The notes under the pieces: generated by a model | Databases searched by the model: none | The model's input: the letters and a program-made list of their open reading frames with translations, nothing else | What the model was told of the DNA's origin: nothing | Translations under genes and position numbers: made by a program | Part shown: positions 5,346 through 5,863 of the stretch, in pieces | How the letters are laid out: each line of letters opens with the position of its first letter | How positions within the stretch are numbered: the stretch's first letter is position 1 | Source of the DNA: Caldilineales bacterium | GTDB lineage: Bacteria > Chloroflexota > Anaerolineae > JAAEKA01 | Length of the DNA stretch: 5,863 nt | Direction of reading: 5' to 3' | Assembly (NCBI GenBank): GCA_021463315.1 | Contig: JAJTXO010000277.1 | Coordinates: forward strand, 1 to 5,863

Positions 5346-5450
5346 ACTACTCAGCCATTGGTGCCGGGCACTTGAATCGAGGTTTACAATGTCCATTGTA
5401 AGGTCGAGTTGAGCGGTAAATCGACACCAAGTGCCCGGCACCCGAGTAGT
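5346..5450. repeat. MITE-like inverted-repeat element
   Basis: The inner arms GGTGCCGGGCACTTG (5360-5374) and CAAGTGCCCGGCACC (5428-5442) are a perfect 15-bp inverted repeat. The outer arms ACTACTC (5346-5352) and GAGTAGT (5444-5450) add 7 bp. The 13-mers GTGTGAAGTTGAC (5335-5347) and GTGTGCAGTTGAC (5454-5466) flank it as direct repeats (12 of 13). There is no coding sequence inside and no T-run after the stem, so a mobile or REP-like element is a better reading than a terminator. Confidence 0.55.
5384..5401. promoter_or_regulatory. Operator-like dyad inside the inverted-repeat element
   Basis: TTACAATG, TC, CATTGTAA is a perfect 8-bp inverted repeat with a 2-bp spacer, AT-rich within GC-rich surroundings. 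It could be a repressor site or simply the apex of the element's cruciform. The TACA/TGTA halves recall BlaI/CopY-type sites, but their spacing differs from the known consensus. Confidence 0.35.
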
Positions 5451-5491
5451 TACGTGTGCAGTTGACAGGCTTCCCGATCCCTGCTGTGCGC

Positions 5492-5863
5492 TCAATTTGA
5501 AAGGCGCGGTGCGATGGGGAGAATGAAGGTGAAGGTGCTGCCTTGGCCGACGCCGGGGCTGATGGCCCAGATCTGTCCACCGTGGGCCTCGACCAGCAGC
5601 CGCGAGATGGTGAGACCGATACCGCTGCCGCCGCCGGCCCGCGAGCGGGACTTGTCGACGCGGTAGAACCGCTCAAAGACGTGGGACAGGTCATCAGGCG
5701 AGAGACCAACGCCGGTGTCATGCACCGCAACGGCCAGGCTGTGGGCCTCTTGCCAGACGCGCAGGGTCACCGCGCCGCCGGTCGGCGTGTATTGCAGCGC
5801 GTTGGCCAGCAGGTTGAGCAAAACCTGGGTGATGCGGGCCGGGTCGGCTGAGATGTGAGCCAA
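5492..5863 (-). CDS. Sensor histidine kinase, C-terminal ATPase domain (5' part outside the window)
   Basis: The last 124 codons are visible, counting the TGA stop at 5492-5494; the start lies beyond the right edge. The sequence is a complete catalytic HATPase_c domain: N box DPARITQVLLNLLANALQYTP, G1 box DTGVGLSPDDL, F box VFERFYRVDKSRSR, and G2 box GGGSGIGLTISRLLVEAHGG, ending in GSTFTFILPI. These bind ATP to phosphorylate the conserved His of the missing DHp domain and then a response regulator. The boxes are of the HPK1/EnvZ-BaeS-like type. The signal is unknown because the sensor part is not present. The copper genes downstream suggest metal or envelope stress, but a repeat-rich gap separates them, so co-transcription is doubtful. 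Confidence 0.93.
   Translation of the reverse strand: MAHISADPARITQVLLNLLANALQYTPTGGAVTLRVWQEAHSLAVAVHDTGVGLSPDDLSHVFERFYRVDKSRSRAGGGSGIGLTISRLLVEAHGGQIWAISPGVGQGSTFTFILPIAPRLSN

Larger units (their letters stand above)
5258..5491. other. Intergenic region between the histidine kinase and SHOCT genes
   Basis: About 234 bp with no gene. It holds a promoter-like site with a dyad (5288-5318), a small palindrome ACAATTGT (5329-5336), a ~105-bp inverted-repeat element (5346-5450) with an inner dyad (5384-5401), and an imperfect 13-bp direct repeat flanking that element (5335-5347 and 5454-5466). Confidence 0.75.

Noticed and set aside
5360..5442. Intrinsic terminator for the histidine kinase gene
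   Set aside because: The arms are 53 bp apart and no T-run follows on the minus strand; the structure fits a repeat element better.

Overview
The window carries a single-orientation (all minus-strand) cell-envelope copper/heavy-metal gene set from a high-GC bacterium. Gene order in the direction of transcription (right to left) is: 3' end of a sensor histidine kinase; a ~240-bp repeat-rich and promoter-bearing intergenic region; a small SHOCT-domain membrane protein; a methionine-rich lipoprotein; a membrane-anchored DUF1573-like (Ig-like) protein; a ~174-bp intergenic region with two copies of a hairpin repeat; a CopB-type (CPH) P1B ATPase with a histidine-rich head; a lipoprotein cytochrome c with a Met/His-rich linker; and the first 22 codons of another lipoprotein. 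The style of the proteins (several lipoproteins, SHOCT protein, Met-rich lipoprotein with a 'DTHSVDL' beta domain, dispersed GC-rich palindromes) suggests Chloroflexota (Anaerolineae/Caldilineae-like). That is inference, not proof.

The most exciting observation is in the DUF1573-like gene. The conventional reading frame ends at a TGA (3415-3417) directly after a Cys codon, in the middle of the conserved domain. The same frame continues for 59 sense codons through an intact, typical second half of the domain and ends at TGA 3235-3237. The peptide across the site reads ...VLEGC-(UGA)-PPRIVVG..., where I expect a second cysteine (GCCPP) in relatives. Immediately downstream lies a perfect 7-bp stem with a GUU loop. 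Counting the U of UGA as 1, the stem spans nucleotides 16-32 and puts G23 and U24 in the apical loop, the same numbering as the SelB-recognised G23/U24 of the E. coli fdhF SECIS. I therefore read this gene as a selenoprotein with a Cys-Sec pair on the extracytoplasmic face, rather than a truncated gene.

The genes plausibly act together. CopB exports copper or silver across the membrane. The Met-rich lipoprotein, the Met/His-rich cytochrome c linker and the His-rich ATPase N-terminus offer metal ligands along the route. The DUF1573-like protein, with its Cys-Sec pair, may add a redox or metal-handling function outside the membrane. The sensor kinase upstream may sense envelope stress or metal, but its sensory part lies outside the window.

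Non-coding structure is unusually rich. It includes a dyad filling the 19-bp spacer next to a TATACT -10 box (MerR-like geometry) before the SHOCT gene, a ~105-bp MITE-like inverted-repeat element carrying an 18-bp operator-like dyad, two 38-bp hairpin repeats before copB, and a GC palindrome with a 30-bp-period duplication that has become coding sequence in the cytochrome gene.
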